Assembly: GCA_013286785.1 (NCBI GenBank)
Contig: JABDFC010000016.1
Coordinates: forward strand, 1-33,480
Length of the DNA: 33,480 nt
Source: Gammaproteobacteria bacterium
GTDB taxonomy: Bacteria > Pseudomonadota > Gammaproteobacteria > UBA6186 > Azoamicaceae
Reading direction: 5' to 3'
The translations under genes and the position numbers were made by a program. This document shows positions 8,138-17,237 of the stretch, piece after piece. How positions within the stretch are numbered: position 1 is the stretch's first letter; the number at the start of each line of letters is the position of its first letter. The notes under the pieces were generated by a model. It was not told where the DNA came from. It ran no database searches and saw only the letters and a list, made by a program, of their open reading frames with translations.

Positions 8138-9189
8138 AAGTAAGCGAAGCCAGAACGCTTGAGACGCTCGCCAACCTCATTGGCGCGCGTCTTAAAGGTG
8201 ATCCCCACTGTGTCATCAATGGAATTGCTCCTTTAGAACGGGCGACAAAAGGCGATCTGTCTTTTTTAAGCAATCGAAATTATAAAAAATTTTTAGCAAA
8301 TACCCAGGCTTCTGCAGTCATTATTAGCCCAGAAGATTTAGAGGCGTGCACCACTCATGCCTTAATTTGTGATAATCCTCGTCTCAGTTTAGCGAAAGTG
8401 GCTAAATTATATGAGCCGCAACAAACCGTGGTGCAGGGAATTCATCCGACCGCGATTGTTGGACAAGGGTGTCGTATTTCAACAACCGCCGCGATTGGTC
8501 CCTATGTTGTCTTAGGGGATGGTGTTGAAGTGGGAGAAGCAGTTATCATCGGTTCCGGTTGTTCCATTGGGAACCAGTGCCAGATTGGAAATCGAACAGC
8601 ATTGAGAAGTCGGGTGACGCTTTATGATAATGTCCGACTCGGAGAAGATTGCTTGATTCACAGTGGTGCAGTGATTGGCAGTGATGGCTTTGGTTTTGCC
8701 CACCATGAAGGGACTTGGTTTAAAGTTCCGCATATTGGGGGTGTACAGGTTGGCAGTCAAGTCGAAATTGGGTCTAACACAACCATCGATCGAGGATTTT
8801 TAGAAGATACAATCATTGGAGAAGGTGTGATTATCGATAATTTAGTTCAAATTGGGCATAATGTGTCGATTGGTGCCAGTACAGCCATTGCTGGATGTGT
8901 TGGTATTGCCGGGAGTACCACGATTGGGAAACATTGTTTAATTGGTGGCGGATCGAGCATCGCCGGGCATATTCAAATTACCGATCAGGTTCATATTACG
9001 GCAACCTCTGCAGTGAATCATTCGTTATTGGTTAAAGGGGTTTATTCATCGGGTTTTCCAGCAAAACCTGCAGCGATTTGGCGCAAGAATGCTGCTCGTT
9101 TCCAATTTTTAGATGATATTGCCAGGCGTTTGCGTCGATTAGAGCAGAAAGTGCAAGCGGGTGATGCACAATTAGCGGAGGATGAATGA
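8134..9189 (+). CDS. lpxD: UDP-3-O-acylglucosamine N-acyltransferase
   Basis: A 351-residue cytoplasmic enzyme that adds the second hydroxyacyl chain, from acyl-ACP, to UDP-3-O-acylglucosamine in lipid A synthesis. It has an N-terminal uridine-binding domain (about residues 1-100), then a long left-handed beta-helix of isoleucine/valine-rich hexapeptide repeats (about 105-310), and a C-terminal helix (DDIARRLRRLEQKV). The catalytic His region NLVQIGHNVSIG and the upstream FGFAHHEGTW segment are both present. Start and stop each overlap the neighbouring gene by 4 nt, which points to a coupled skp-lpxD-fabZ-lpxA unit. Confidence 0.96.
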   Translation: MKVSEARTLETLANLIGARLKGDPHCVINGIAPLERATKGDLSFLSNRNYKKFLANTQASAVIISPEDLEACTTHALICDNPRLSLAKVAKLYEPQQTVVQGIHPTAIVGQGCRISTTAAIGPYVVLGDGVEVGEAVIIGSGCSIGNQCQIGNRTALRSRVTLYDNVRLGEDCLIHSGAVIGSDGFGFAHHEGTWFKVPHIGGVQVGSQVEIGSNTTIDRGFLEDTIIGEGVIIDNLVQIGHNVSIGASTAIAGCVGIAGSTTIGKHCLIGGGSSIAGHIQITDQVHITATSAVNHSLLVKGVYSSGFPAKPAAIWRKNAARFQFLDDIARRLRRLEQKVQAGDAQLAEDE

Positions 9190-9620
9190 ATATCCAACAG
9201 ATTTTGGAACGTTTGCCGCATCGCTTTCCCTTTTTATTAGTGGATCGGGTGGTAGAATTTGAACGCGATAAATCTCTGTTAGCCATTAAAAATGTCACCA
9301 TCAACGAACCGTTTTTTGCCGGTCATTTCCCCGTGAAAGCGGTGATGCCGGGTGTTTTAATTGTGGAGGCGTTAGCGCAAGCTGCAGCCATACTGGCCAG
9401 TTGTTCTGAATGGTATGCCAAAGATTCTCTTTTTTACTTAGCATCCATCGAGAACGCTCGCTTTAAAAAGGTGGTGATTCCGGGCGATCAGCTAAAGTTA
9501 AAAGTAGAACTGCAACGTCACCGAGCGACCGTTTGGAAATTTAAGGGAACGGCAATGGTAGAAGGTGAGATTGTGTGTACGGCAGAAATGACCAGTGCCG
9601 AGGGGAAAGTAAACCAGTGA
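9186..9620 (+). CDS. fabZ: 3-hydroxyacyl-ACP dehydratase FabZ
   Basis: A 144-residue hot-dog-fold dehydratase of type II fatty acid synthesis. It shows LPHRFPFLLVDRV near the N-terminus, the catalytic His in FFAGHFP, and the catalytic Glu on the central helix MPGVLIVEALAQAAA. FabZ competes with LpxA for hydroxyacyl-ACP, and its place between lpxD and lpxA is the standard gammaproteobacterial order. The start overlaps the lpxD stop (ATGA) and the stop overlaps the lpxA GTG (GTGA). Confidence 0.96.
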   Translation: MNIQQILERLPHRFPFLLVDRVVEFERDKSLLAIKNVTINEPFFAGHFPVKAVMPGVLIVEALAQAAAILASCSEWYAKDSLFYLASIENARFKKVVIPGDQLKLKVELQRHRATVWKFKGTAMVEGEIVCTAEMTSAEGKVNQ

Positions 9621-10387
9621 TAGATAAACACGCACTTGTTGATCCAAAGGCCAAAGTTGCTGCAAATGTGCATATTGGTCCCTGGACATTAATTGGACCT
9701 GATGTAGAAATTGCAGAAGGCACTTGGATAGGACCGCATGTGGTCGTCCGTGGTCCCACTCGGATCGGTCGCGACAACAAAATCTATCAATTTGCGACTA
9801 TTGGGGAAGACTCACCCGATAAAAAATATGGCGGGGAACCGACACGTTTGGAAATTGGGGATCGCAATATATTTCGGGAATGTTGCACTGTGCATCGTGG
9901 AACAGTACAAGGCGGTGGGGTGACACGCATTGGCGATGATAACCTATTTATGGCCTATACCCATGTTGCGCATGATTGTACCGTTGGCAACCAAGTGGTT
10001 TTTTCAAATAATGCTTCGGTTGCTGGACATGTCAGAGTAGAAGATTTTGCTGTTTTGGGTGGCATGGTGGGTGTTCATCAGTTTTGTGCCGTTGGTTCGT
10101 ATAGTTTTGCTGCAGCGGGATCCATTATTTTAAAAGATGTGCCCCCTTTCGTGATGGTTTCGGGTTACCCTGCTGAAGCGCATGGTTTAAATACCGTGGG
10201 TTTAGAGCGACGCGGCTACAGTCCGAATAGTATTTCGGCCTTAAAGCGGGCATATAAAATTGTCTTTCGGCAAAGTCTTACACTCCAAGAAGCGATGTTG
10301 GAATTAAAAAACATGGCCTTGGAATATCCTGAAATCAATTTGATGATTGATTTTTTATCGAATTCCACTCGAGGAATTATTCGCTAG
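9617..10387 (+). CDS. lpxA: UDP-N-acetylglucosamine O-acyltransferase
   Basis: A 256-residue enzyme for the first step of lipid A synthesis, transfer of a hydroxyacyl chain to the 3-OH of UDP-GlcNAc. Hexapeptide repeats run from the start (VHIGPWTLIGPDVEI) over about 180 residues. The catalytic His lies in MAYTHVAHDCTVGN, followed by GGMVGVHQFCAVG and a C-terminal helical domain (LKRAYKIVFRQ). The reading frame is open further upstream inside fabZ, but GTG at 9617 is chosen: it overlaps the fabZ stop, follows GAGGGGAA and gives the family length. Confidence 0.95.
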   Translation: MIDKHALVDPKAKVAANVHIGPWTLIGPDVEIAEGTWIGPHVVVRGPTRIGRDNKIYQFATIGEDSPDKKYGGEPTRLEIGDRNIFRECCTVHRGTVQGGGVTRIGDDNLFMAYTHVAHDCTVGNQVVFSNNASVAGHVRVEDFAVLGGMVGVHQFCAVGSYSFAAAGSIILKDVPPFVMVSGYPAEAHGLNTVGLERRGYSPNSISALKRAYKIVFRQSLTLQEAMLELKNMALEYPEINLMIDFLSNSTRGIIR

Positions 10388-11524
10388 GTGGTTTTACGGA
10401 TCGGCATTGTAGTCGGTGAAATTTCTGGCGATAACTTAGCTGTTCCCTTAATCAAAGCATTTAAAGAGCATTATTCTGATGTTCGAGTGGAAGGTATCTT
10501 AGGGCCAGGCTTACTGAAAGAAGGCGGTTTTTCGCTGTATCCCCAGGATCGTTTGGCCGTCATGGGCTTGGTGGAACCTTTAAAGCGGTTACCGGAATTA
10601 TTTCGAATTCGACGCAATTTAGTGCGCCATTTTACCCAAAATCCCCCAGACATTTTCATTGGCATTGATTCTCCGGATTTTAATCTGGGCCTGGAAAAAA
10701 AATTAAAGCAGCAAGGCATTCCAACCGTTCATTATGTCAGTCCCAGTGTGTGGGCTTGGCGCCAAGGGCGGATCACTGGGATCAAACAATCCGTGGATTT
10801 AATGTTAACGTTATTTCCGTTTGAGGCACAGTTTTATGAGCAGTACCAAGTTCCGGTGTGCTTTACGGGACATCCTTTGGCCGATCAAATTCCGTTCAGT
10901 ATCGATACCGCTCGTGCAAGAACCGCATTGGGGATCACAGACAACTGCCGGATCCTGACCCTCATGCCAGGCAGTCGAAATAACGAGTTAAAATATTTAG
11001 CGGAAATGTTTATACTGACGGCCAAACACTGTTATCAATCACAACCGAATCTTCACTGTGTGATCCCGGTTGTTTCGGTGGAACACCGCGATCGACTGCA
11101 ATCATTGTGGGCGTTAAAGGCCCCAGAAGTTCCGGTTCAATTTAGTGTTGGCAATGCTCACACGGCGATTGCTGCGGCCGACGCAGTACTGGTTACTTCA
11201 GGAACTGCAACCTTAGAAGTCATGCTTCATAAAAAACCGATGGTAGTGGCGTATCGCATGCATCCCTTGACGTATCACATCGCTAAGCATTTGGTGAAAA
11301 TTCCCTATATTGCTTTACCCAATTTATTAGCGAATGAAGTGTTGGTACCAGAGTATATTCAATCCAAAGCCGATCCAGAATCCCTCAGTAAGGCCTTACT
11401 GGCTTATTTGGATCCACAGTATAACATGCAACCTTTAATACAACGGTATAACGAACTTCATCTTAGTCTGCGACAAAATGCCAGCGTTAAGGCGTTTCAA
11501 GCCATTCATCCACTACTGAAATAA
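10388..11524 (+). CDS. lpxB: Lipid-A-disaccharide synthase
   Basis: A 378-residue GT-B-fold glycosyltransferase at the inner face of the cytoplasmic membrane that joins lipid X to UDP-diacylglucosamine. Family blocks visible are GEISGDNLAVPLI near the N-terminus, FIGIDSPDFNLGLE, the VSPSVWAWRQGRI segment, LMPGSRNNEL and the late nucleotide-binding VTSGTATLEVML. The GTG start directly follows the lpxA stop codon with no spacer. The 3' end overlaps the convergent reverse-strand gene by 12 nt. Confidence 0.95.
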   Translation: MVLRIGIVVGEISGDNLAVPLIKAFKEHYSDVRVEGILGPGLLKEGGFSLYPQDRLAVMGLVEPLKRLPELFRIRRNLVRHFTQNPPDIFIGIDSPDFNLGLEKKLKQQGIPTVHYVSPSVWAWRQGRITGIKQSVDLMLTLFPFEAQFYEQYQVPVCFTGHPLADQIPFSIDTARARTALGITDNCRILTLMPGSRNNELKYLAEMFILTAKHCYQSQPNLHCVIPVVSVEHRDRLQSLWALKAPEVPVQFSVGNAHTAIAAADAVLVTSGTATLEVMLHKKPMVVAYRMHPLTYHIAKHLVKIPYIALPNLLANEVLVPEYIQSKADPESLSKALLAYLDPQYNMQPLIQRYNELHLSLRQNASVKAFQAIHPLLK

Positions 11525-12688
11525 TAATTTTCGATTAACCGGCTGTTTGGATCTTTGCAGCATTTCTTGTTCAATGATCGAGACTAAAATTTCTTCTTGA
11601 GAGAAACCATTGGTTGGGCGAAGAGTGGGGGAGTCGACATAGGATTTGCAGACGGTTTGGATTCGGTCTAAAGTTTCTTGATCAGTACGGTCGTGGCCTC
11701 TTCTAAATTTATTGAAATGCGTAGGATCACTTTGGATATAAGCGACCAGCTTGGCAATACGGTCTGCACAAACCTGCAGACGCTCTTCCGCTGATTGAGC
11801 TTCTCTTGCCATTTGGTATTGGAGCAACTTTGTATCAAAAGGCAATGGTGAAGCGGAAGGCGTTAGCGGTGCTGAGGAATTGGGGGCGGTGCTGGGTGTT
11901 GCGGGAGTCATGTGGTTTGTCTGATCGAGCTCAAATTCAATGGCCTGGAATAGTAATCGTTGTCGTTCGGTGCAAAGAGGTATTCTGCTGGACGGATCGG
12001 GCTCAACGTAGCTGCCGCACAGTTCCCGGATCCGCAAGAGGGTTTGTTCGGCATTTTCGTCGAGGTTTTCTTTGAGTAGCAATTGATAGTGCGGATTCGC
12101 CCGGACAGTGGAGTACAACCTATGGATTCGATAAGCGGCCACTAATTCATCGTCCTCTGGCTTCAGAGGTTTATGCACGAGATCATAGGGTGGTGGGGAA
12201 GAGTCGGCGCTTTCATCAGCAGGTTTGTAGAGTTGCTTTTTTTCTTTCTCTGGCGTTGTTTCAGTATCAAAGAAGTCGCTCGCTTTCTTAGGAGAGTGCG
12301 CAGGCGTTTGAGTTAGCCCATCATCGGAGAAAGGTGGATTTGGGAAGACTAACCTTGCTGTTTGTGTTCTGGCTGCTTCGATGGTTTCGCGAGAGAATCC
12401 TCGTTGAATGAAATTTTGAACTGTCATGAAGTCGCGGAGATCGGAGACTGCTTGAATAATTTCGTCGGGGCTAAAAGAGAGCAGCAATAATCCTGTTTCA
12501 CCGCTTCCCTTGAGGATCAATTGTTTAATGAGATAGATTCTGGCTTCGCTAATTTCATCCTCGCTAAACCCTTGTTGCACTAAGCGTTCTTTTCCCTCTA
12601 GTGAATTGCGGCCCAATCTTTCGATGTTGGCAGCAACAAATGCGATTCTGGTATTAATTGGAAAAATGTTGATTTCGGTTGCAGCCAT
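11513..12688 (-). CDS. Unrecognised 391-residue protein with two pairs of internal repeats
   Basis: I do not recognise a family. The start (ATG at 12688) is well supported by AAGGAGAC 8 nt upstream. Two internal duplications are visible. Near residues 34-56 and 90-112 a short helical motif repeats (RLVQQGFSEDEISEAR and NFIQRGFSRETIEAAR), reminiscent of small three-helix modules such as UBA-like domains but not assignable. Near residues 180-250 and 305-375 a longer unit repeats (RI..L, then TL.RI...C.SYV, then F..IE.E..Q). The linkers are rich in Pro, Ser and Thr, and one holds PPPY. There is no signal peptide or membrane segment. It lies convergent to lpxB and breaks the usual lpxB-rnhB adjacency, so it is probably an insertion and possibly a secreted host-directed protein (inference only). 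Confidence 0.8.
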   Translation of the reverse strand: MAATEINIFPINTRIAFVAANIERLGRNSLEGKERLVQQGFSEDEISEARIYLIKQLILKGSGETGLLLLSFSPDEIIQAVSDLRDFMTVQNFIQRGFSRETIEAARTQTARLVFPNPPFSDDGLTQTPAHSPKKASDFFDTETTPEKEKKQLYKPADESADSSPPPYDLVHKPLKPEDDELVAAYRIHRLYSTVRANPHYQLLLKENLDENAEQTLLRIRELCGSYVEPDPSSRIPLCTERQRLLFQAIEFELDQTNHMTPATPSTAPNSSAPLTPSASPLPFDTKLLQYQMAREAQSAEERLQVCADRIAKLVAYIQSDPTHFNKFRRGHDRTDQETLDRIQTVCKSYVDSPTLRPTNGFSQEEILVSIIEQEMLQRSKQPVNRKLLFQ

Positions 12689-12722
12689 GGCTTTGTCTCC
12701 TTGTTATCCTTTAACACTGTAT

Positions 12723-12751
12723 ATTTTCCCAAATTAATCTATGAAGGTCAA
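12723..12751 (-). promoter_or_regulatory. Possible sigma70 promoter for the 391-residue protein gene
   Basis: On the reverse strand TTGACC is followed after 17 nt by GAAAAT, with a purine-rich leader and a strong ribosome site before the ATG at 12688. The -35 matches 5 of 6 consensus bases and the -10 matches 4 of 6. Spacing is ideal, but the -10 is weak. Confidence 0.35.
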
Positions 12752-12780
12752 ATGACTATTTTTAGGAGCTATTTATGTTC

Positions 12781-12840
12781 CGTCATCCTTTAGATTACTT
12801 ATGTCCCGTCATCCTTTAGTACTACTTTGTCCCGTCATCC
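12781..12840. repeat. 26-bp tandem direct repeat, two full units plus start of a third
   Basis: The sequence CGTCATCC starts at 12781, 12807 and 12833, giving a 26-bp period. The first two units continue with TTTAG and end TGTCC. The third runs straight into the palindromic GAAAGCGGGG element. It lies in the 435-nt spacer between the divergent 391-residue protein gene and rnhB, where I see no gene. Confidence 0.7.
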
Positions 12841-12912
12841 CCACGAAAGCGGGGATCCAGGCATTATGTGGAAAGATACGCTTTATTTTGGATTCTCGCT
12901 TCCGCGGGAGAG
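12831..12912. repeat. Palindromic intergenic repeat (REP/MITE-like)
   Basis: The left arm contains TCCCCACGAAAGCGGGGA (12838-12855), a hairpin around GAAA, followed by TCCAGG. The right arm, GGATTCTCGCTTCCGCGGGA, is an imperfect reverse complement of the left. A related short palindrome (TTCCCGCGAAAGCGGGAA) occurs at 29562-29579, so this is a dispersed family. Such sequences are common intergenic repeats in proteobacterial genomes. The rest of the spacer up to 13123 shows no gene. Confidence 0.65.
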
Positions 12913-13123
12913 ATAATTGCACAGAAATGATAACATTTAGATATTTGACGAACTAAATAATTTATTGTTCCTTCTGTCATTTTTACTGATATGTTTGCCG
13001 AGGAACTGAAAAATTCAGGTCTTAAAGACTCTATATTTTTGAACACTATACTTTCATTTCGATCCAGATTAGTCTTGTCTAAGAGAGTATTTTTTAGGCT
13101 AAGTTAGAAGGATTGGCGTTTTC

Positions 13124-13708
13124 ATGTTGATTGCGGGTGTTGATGAAGCAGGTAGGGGTCCGTTAGCGGGTCCTGTCATTGCGGCGGCGGTGATCCTCAA
13201 TACAGAAACACTCATTCCAGGTCTTACCGATTCCAAACAATTGTCAGAACAGAAGCGAGAAAAACTGTTTAGTGAAATTTGCGAGAAGGCTGTTGCGTTT
13301 GCATTGGGTCGAGCAGAGGTCGAAGAAATTGATCGTGTTAATATTCTTCAAGCCAGTTTACTTGCCATGAAACGTGCGGTTGCAGCTCTCTCAGTCTTCC
13401 CGGATAAGGTATTGGTCGATGGGAATTGTTGTCCTGATATTCCTTATCCCGTAGAAGCGATTATTCAAGGCGATCGATTGATCGCGGCCATCAGTGCGGC
13501 TTCTATATTAGCAAAAGTCACTCGCGACCGAGAAATGAAGCAGTTGGATAAGCTCTACCCTGAGTATGGGTTTGCACAACATAAGGGGTATCCCACTGAA
13601 GCCCATCGGGCAATACTCATCAAAATTGGCCCCAGTCAAATTCATCGCAGCAGTTTTGGGCCGGTTAAAGCCGCATGGGCGCTTTTTAGCGCCGAATCTA
13701 TTGGGTAG
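13124..13708 (+). CDS. rnhB: Ribonuclease HII
   Basis: A 194-residue enzyme that cuts the RNA strand of RNA-DNA hybrids and removes misincorporated ribonucleotides. The N-terminal signature [14 protein letters not shown] supplies the DE catalytic pair. A third acidic residue lies in VLVDGN, and the [16 protein letters not shown] block completes the active site. The ATG at 13124 follows an AGAAGGA ribosome site. It is 12 nt upstream of dnaE, the standard gammaproteobacterial pairing. Confidence 0.95.
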   Translation: MLIAGVDEAGRGPLAGPVIAAAVILNTETLIPGLTDSKQLSEQKREKLFSEICEKAVAFALGRAEVEEIDRVNILQASLLAMKRAVAALSVFPDKVLVDGNCCPDIPYPVEAIIQGDRLIAAISAASILAKVTRDREMKQLDKLYPEYGFAQHKGYPTEAHRAILIKIGPSQIHRSSFGPVKAAWALFSAESIG

Positions 13709-13720
13709 TCATTGCATCTA

Positions 13721-16700
13721 ATGAAAACAGTATTTACACATTTGCATGTTCACAGCGAATATTCGATTGTCGATGGACTCATTCGACTTGACGAATTAGT
13801 GGAAGCAATTGCTGCAAGTCAGGGCACTGCGGTTGCATTGACGGACCAATCTAATCTGTTTGGTATGGTTAAGTTTTATCAAGCCGCAGAAGAGGCTGGA
13901 GTAAAGGCTATTATTGGGACTGATATTTGGGTGACGGACGAAGCCGATCTCAATCATCCCACTCGTCTTATTTTATTGTGTCAAAATGATACAGGCTATC
14001 GAAATCTGACAGAACTCGTTTCGCGTGCTTATATTGAGGGTCAATTTGGGGGTAAACCTCAAATCGAAAAAGCTTGGCTGCAAAAATACAACCAGGGTCT
14101 GATTGCCATTGCCACTTCCAGAGAGAGTGATATTGCCAAAGCCCTGTTATCGGAGAATCCTGAAGTTGCAGAGATGCTGTTGGCTGAATGGTCCCAGGTG
14201 TTCCCAAATCGGTTTTATTTAGAACTGGTCCGAACGGGTCGAGTCGATGAAGAGTCTTATATTCAGGCCGCTGTTCGCTTAGCAGAAAAGAAAGGTGCGG
14301 CTTTGGTCGCCAGTAATGATGTACGATTTTTAAAGCGGGAGGATTTCGAAGCGCACGAGGCAAGAGTTTGTATTCATGAAGGACAGACGTTAAACGATTC
14401 GAACCGTTCCCACGCTTATTCGGAAGAGCAATATTTAAAATCAGCAAGTGAAATGGTCGCCTTATTTTCGGATTTGCCGGAAGCGCTCGAAAATAGTGTG
14501 GAAATAGCCAAACGATGTACTTTAGAGTTAAAACTGGGGAATGTTTATTTACCGAATTACCCCGTACCGTTGGGATCGACCATTGAACAAAGTTTAATCG
14601 ACGCTGCTGAAAAGGGGTTGCTGACTATTTTTGGAACCAAACCCATTCCCACTGCGTATCAGGAACGTTTAAAATCCGAATTGTCTGTTTTAAATTCCAT
14701 GGGATACGCAGGATATTTTTTGATTGTGGCCGATTTTATTCAATGGGCGAAAGAGAACAAAATCCCCGTGGGCCCAGGTCGTGGTTCGGGTGCAGGTTCT
14801 TTAGTGGCGTATGTGTTGGGGATCACGGGTTTAGATCCTTTGCAATATGATCTCTTGTTTGAGCGATTTTTAAATCCAGAACGGGTTTCCATGCCAGACT
14901 TTGATATTGACTTTTGTATGGATGGTCGCGATCGCGTCATCGATTACGTCGCCAATACCTATGGAAGAGCTGCAGTTTCACAAATTATCACTTATGGAAC
15001 GATGGCTGCAAAAGCGGTCATTCGGGATGTCGGTCGAGTGTTGGGGCATCCGTATGGTTTTGTCGATAAAATTGCAAAGCTCATTCCCTTGGAGTTGGGA
15101 ATTACTTTAGAAAAAGCGTTGAAGCAAGAAGAAGCGCTAAAGCAGCGTTATCACGAAGAGGAAGAAGTCCGAAATCTGATTGATTTGGCCAAAAAATTAG
15201 AAGGGATTACGCGAAACGCCGGGAAACATGCCGGAGGTGTGGTGATCGCTCCTTCAAAATTGACGGACTTTACACCGCTTTATTGTGATGCCAATGATGG
15301 AACGTTGTTAACTCAATTTGATAAAAACGATGTAGAAAGCATAGGGTTGGTGAAATTTGACTTTTTAGGGTTAAGAACATTAACCATTATCGATTGGGCC
15401 ATTCACACCGTTAACGAAATTAAAAGACAAAACCAAGAACCAGAGATTGAGATCCACTCGATACCGCTCGATGACGTTAAAACCTTTGATCTGTTGCGGT
15501 CTTGTAACACGACAGCCGTCTTCCAGCTGGAATCTCGTGGGATGAAAGAATTGGTTAAACGCTTGCAGCCAGATAACTTTGAAGAAATTATTGCCTTGGT
15601 GGCGTTGTTTCGACCCGGACCGTTGCAATCGGGCATGGTGGACGACTTTATTAATCGCAAGCACGGTCGCGCAACGCCAGAATATTTGCACCCTAAATTA
15701 GTGACGATCTTAAAACCCACGTATGGCATTATTTTATACCAAGAACAGGTGATGCAGATTGCCCAAGTATTGGCGGGATACACCTTGGGCGGGGCAGATT
15801 TATTACGTCGGGCCATGGGGAAAAAGAAGCCAGAAGAGATGGCAAAACAACGGGTGATTTTTGTTCAAGGTGCCATCGAGCGAGGGGTCGAAGCGGAAAG
15901 GGCCAGCACCATTTTTGACTTAATGGAAAAATTCGCGGGTTATGGGTTTAACAAGTCCCATTCGGCTGCCTATGCGTTAATCACTTATCAAACGGCTTGG
16001 TTAAAAACCCATTATAAAGAAGCTTTTATGGCGGCGGTGTTATCCTCGGACATGGCGCACACTGACAAGGTTGTGATTTTCATTGATGAATGCCGTCGGA
16101 TGAAAATTAAACTTTGTCCTCCGGATGTGAATCGCAGCCTGTTTAAATTTTCGGTGGATAAGAATAAGGCCATTGTTTATGGGTTGGGCGCGATTAAAGG
16201 GGTGGGTGAAGCGGCCATTGCGAATATTGTCGAGACAAGACAAACAAAGCCTTTTCAAGATTTGTTCGATTTCTGTGCTCGTGTGGACACACGTCGCGCC
16301 AGTCGGCGCGTGATAGAAGCGTTGATTCGTTCGGGTGCTTTTGATTGTTTTGATCAGGAACGATCCTACTTAATGGCCAATGTAGAAAATGCCATTCACT
16401 CTGCCGAACAATTAACGAAAAATCGGAATCGGGGTCAAGAGGATTTATTTGGGGATTCCTTTTCAGAAAGTGATATTTTGATCAAAGCCAAATCCAATAC
16501 TGTAGAGCCGTGGTCAGAAGCCGTGCGTTTGCAAGGGGAAAAAGAAACGCTGGGCTTATATTTAACCGGCCATCCTTTGGATCAACACGAAGCAGAGCTC
16601 TTACATCTCAGAAGCTCGGTGATTCGGGAGCTGCGATTAGATTCAACGCGTCGTTTTAGATTAGCGGGAATCATTGTGGGATTAAGGACTTTGATCACAA

Positions 16701-17158
16701 AGAAAGGCGACAAGATGGCTTTTCTGACCTTAGATGATAAAACGGGTCGGCAAGAAATTGCCATATTTTCGGATCAATTTCGCGAGAACAAAGATATTTT
16801 AGTCAAAGATAATTTGGTGATCATCGAAGGAGAGATCAGTATTGATCACTTTACGGGAGGTTACAAAATGCGGTGTATGGATATTATGGGGTTGGATCAA
16901 GCGCGATCAAAAGTGGCTCGATATCTCAAAATCGTCGTTTCAGCCAAAGTCTTAAATGAAACATTTTCCACGCGTTTGATGGAGGTTTTTAAATCGCATC
17001 AAGTAACCCAGGGTTGTCCGGTTCAGATAGTCTATGAACGAGAAGAATCTGAAGTGACTTTGCAATTGGGACAAGGCTGGCGAGTCAGCCCGAAGCAAGT
17101 GTTATTGGATTCGCTAAAAGCCATCAAAGGCATAGAAGCCGTGGAAATAGGATACTGA
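13721..17158 (+). CDS. dnaE: DNA polymerase III alpha subunit
   Basis: The replicative DNA polymerase catalytic subunit, about 1145 residues, close to the usual DnaE1 length. Domains in order: an N-terminal PHP domain (FTHLHVHSEYSIVDG at residues 4-18), palm and thumb with GPGRGSGAGSLVAY, the catalytic aspartates in PDFDIDFCMDGRD near residues 393-397 and a third in KFDFLGLRTL near 545, fingers (YQEQVMQIAQVLAGYTLGGAD), a tandem HhH region, and a C-terminal OB-fold and tail. The frame opens at a TTG at 13712, but ATG 13721 directly before KTVFTHLHVHS is the expected start. Confidence 0.97.
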   Translation: MKTVFTHLHVHSEYSIVDGLIRLDELVEAIAASQGTAVALTDQSNLFGMVKFYQAAEEAGVKAIIGTDIWVTDEADLNHPTRLILLCQNDTGYRNLTELVSRAYIEGQFGGKPQIEKAWLQKYNQGLIAIATSRESDIAKALLSENPEVAEMLLAEWSQVFPNRFYLELVRTGRVDEESYIQAAVRLAEKKGAALVASNDVRFLKREDFEAHEARVCIHEGQTLNDSNRSHAYSEEQYLKSASEMVALFSDLPEALENSVEIAKRCTLELKLGNVYLPNYPVPLGSTIEQSLIDAAEKGLLTIFGTKPIPTAYQERLKSELSVLNSMGYAGYFLIVADFIQWAKENKIPVGPGRGSGAGSLVAYVLGITGLDPLQYDLLFERFLNPERVSMPDFDIDFCMDGRDRVIDYVANTYGRAAVSQIITYGTMAAKAVIRDVGRVLGHPYGFVDKIAKLIPLELGITLEKALKQEEALKQRYHEEEEVRNLIDLAKKLEGITRNAGKHAGGVVIAPSKLTDFTPLYCDANDGTLLTQFDKNDVESIGLVKFDFLGLRTLTIIDWAIHTVNEIKRQNQEPEIEIHSIPLDDVKTFDLLRSCNTTAVFQLESRGMKELVKRLQPDNFEEIIALVALFRPGPLQSGMVDDFINRKHGRATPEYLHPKLVTILKPTYGIILYQEQVMQIAQVLAGYTLGGADLLRRAMGKKKPEEMAKQRVIFVQGAIERGVEAERASTIFDLMEKFAGYGFNKSHSAAYALITYQTAWLKTHYKEAFMAAVLSSDMAHTDKVVIFIDECRRMKIKLCPPDVNRSLFKFSVDKNKAIVYGLGAIKGVGEAAIANIVETRQTKPFQDLFDFCARVDTRRASRRVIEALIRSGAFDCFDQERSYLMANVENAIHSAEQLTKNRNRGQEDLFGDSFSESDILIKAKSNTVEPWSEAVRLQGEKETLGLYLTGHPLDQHEAELLHLRSSVIRELRLDSTRRFRLAGIIVGLRTLITKKGDKMAFLTLDDKTGRQEIAIFSDQFRENKDILVKDNLVIIEGEISIDHFTGGYKMRCMDIMGLDQARSKVARYLKIVVSAKVLNETFSTRLMEVFKSHQVTQGCPVQIVYEREESEVTLQLGQGWRVSPKQVLLDSLKAIKGIEAVEIGY

Positions 17159-17237
17159 TATTTTTGTCAGTTCTGTCATTTCTACTCATTTTTCGGTAGT
17201 CTGATAGCATCCATTAAACGCCCATAGAGTTAATCTG

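Noticed and set aside
12781-12840. Regularly spaced direct repeats considered as a CRISPR array
   Set aside because: There are only two to three units with a 26-bp period and no variable spacers, the third unit is part of a palindromic element, and there are no cas genes nearby.
12864-13046. A 60-codon reverse-strand open frame in the lpxB-side spacer
   Set aside because: It begins in the AT-rich rnhB leader and ends inside the palindromic repeat, with no ribosome site or recognisable motif.
13968-14447. A 159-codon reverse-strand open frame inside dnaE
   Set aside because: It lies wholly within the PHP region of a full-length, well-conserved dnaE and shows no family motif.
15403-15816. A 137-codon reverse-strand open frame inside dnaE
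   Set aside because: It is antisense to the conserved finger region of DnaE; composition and lack of start signals mark it as a shadow.
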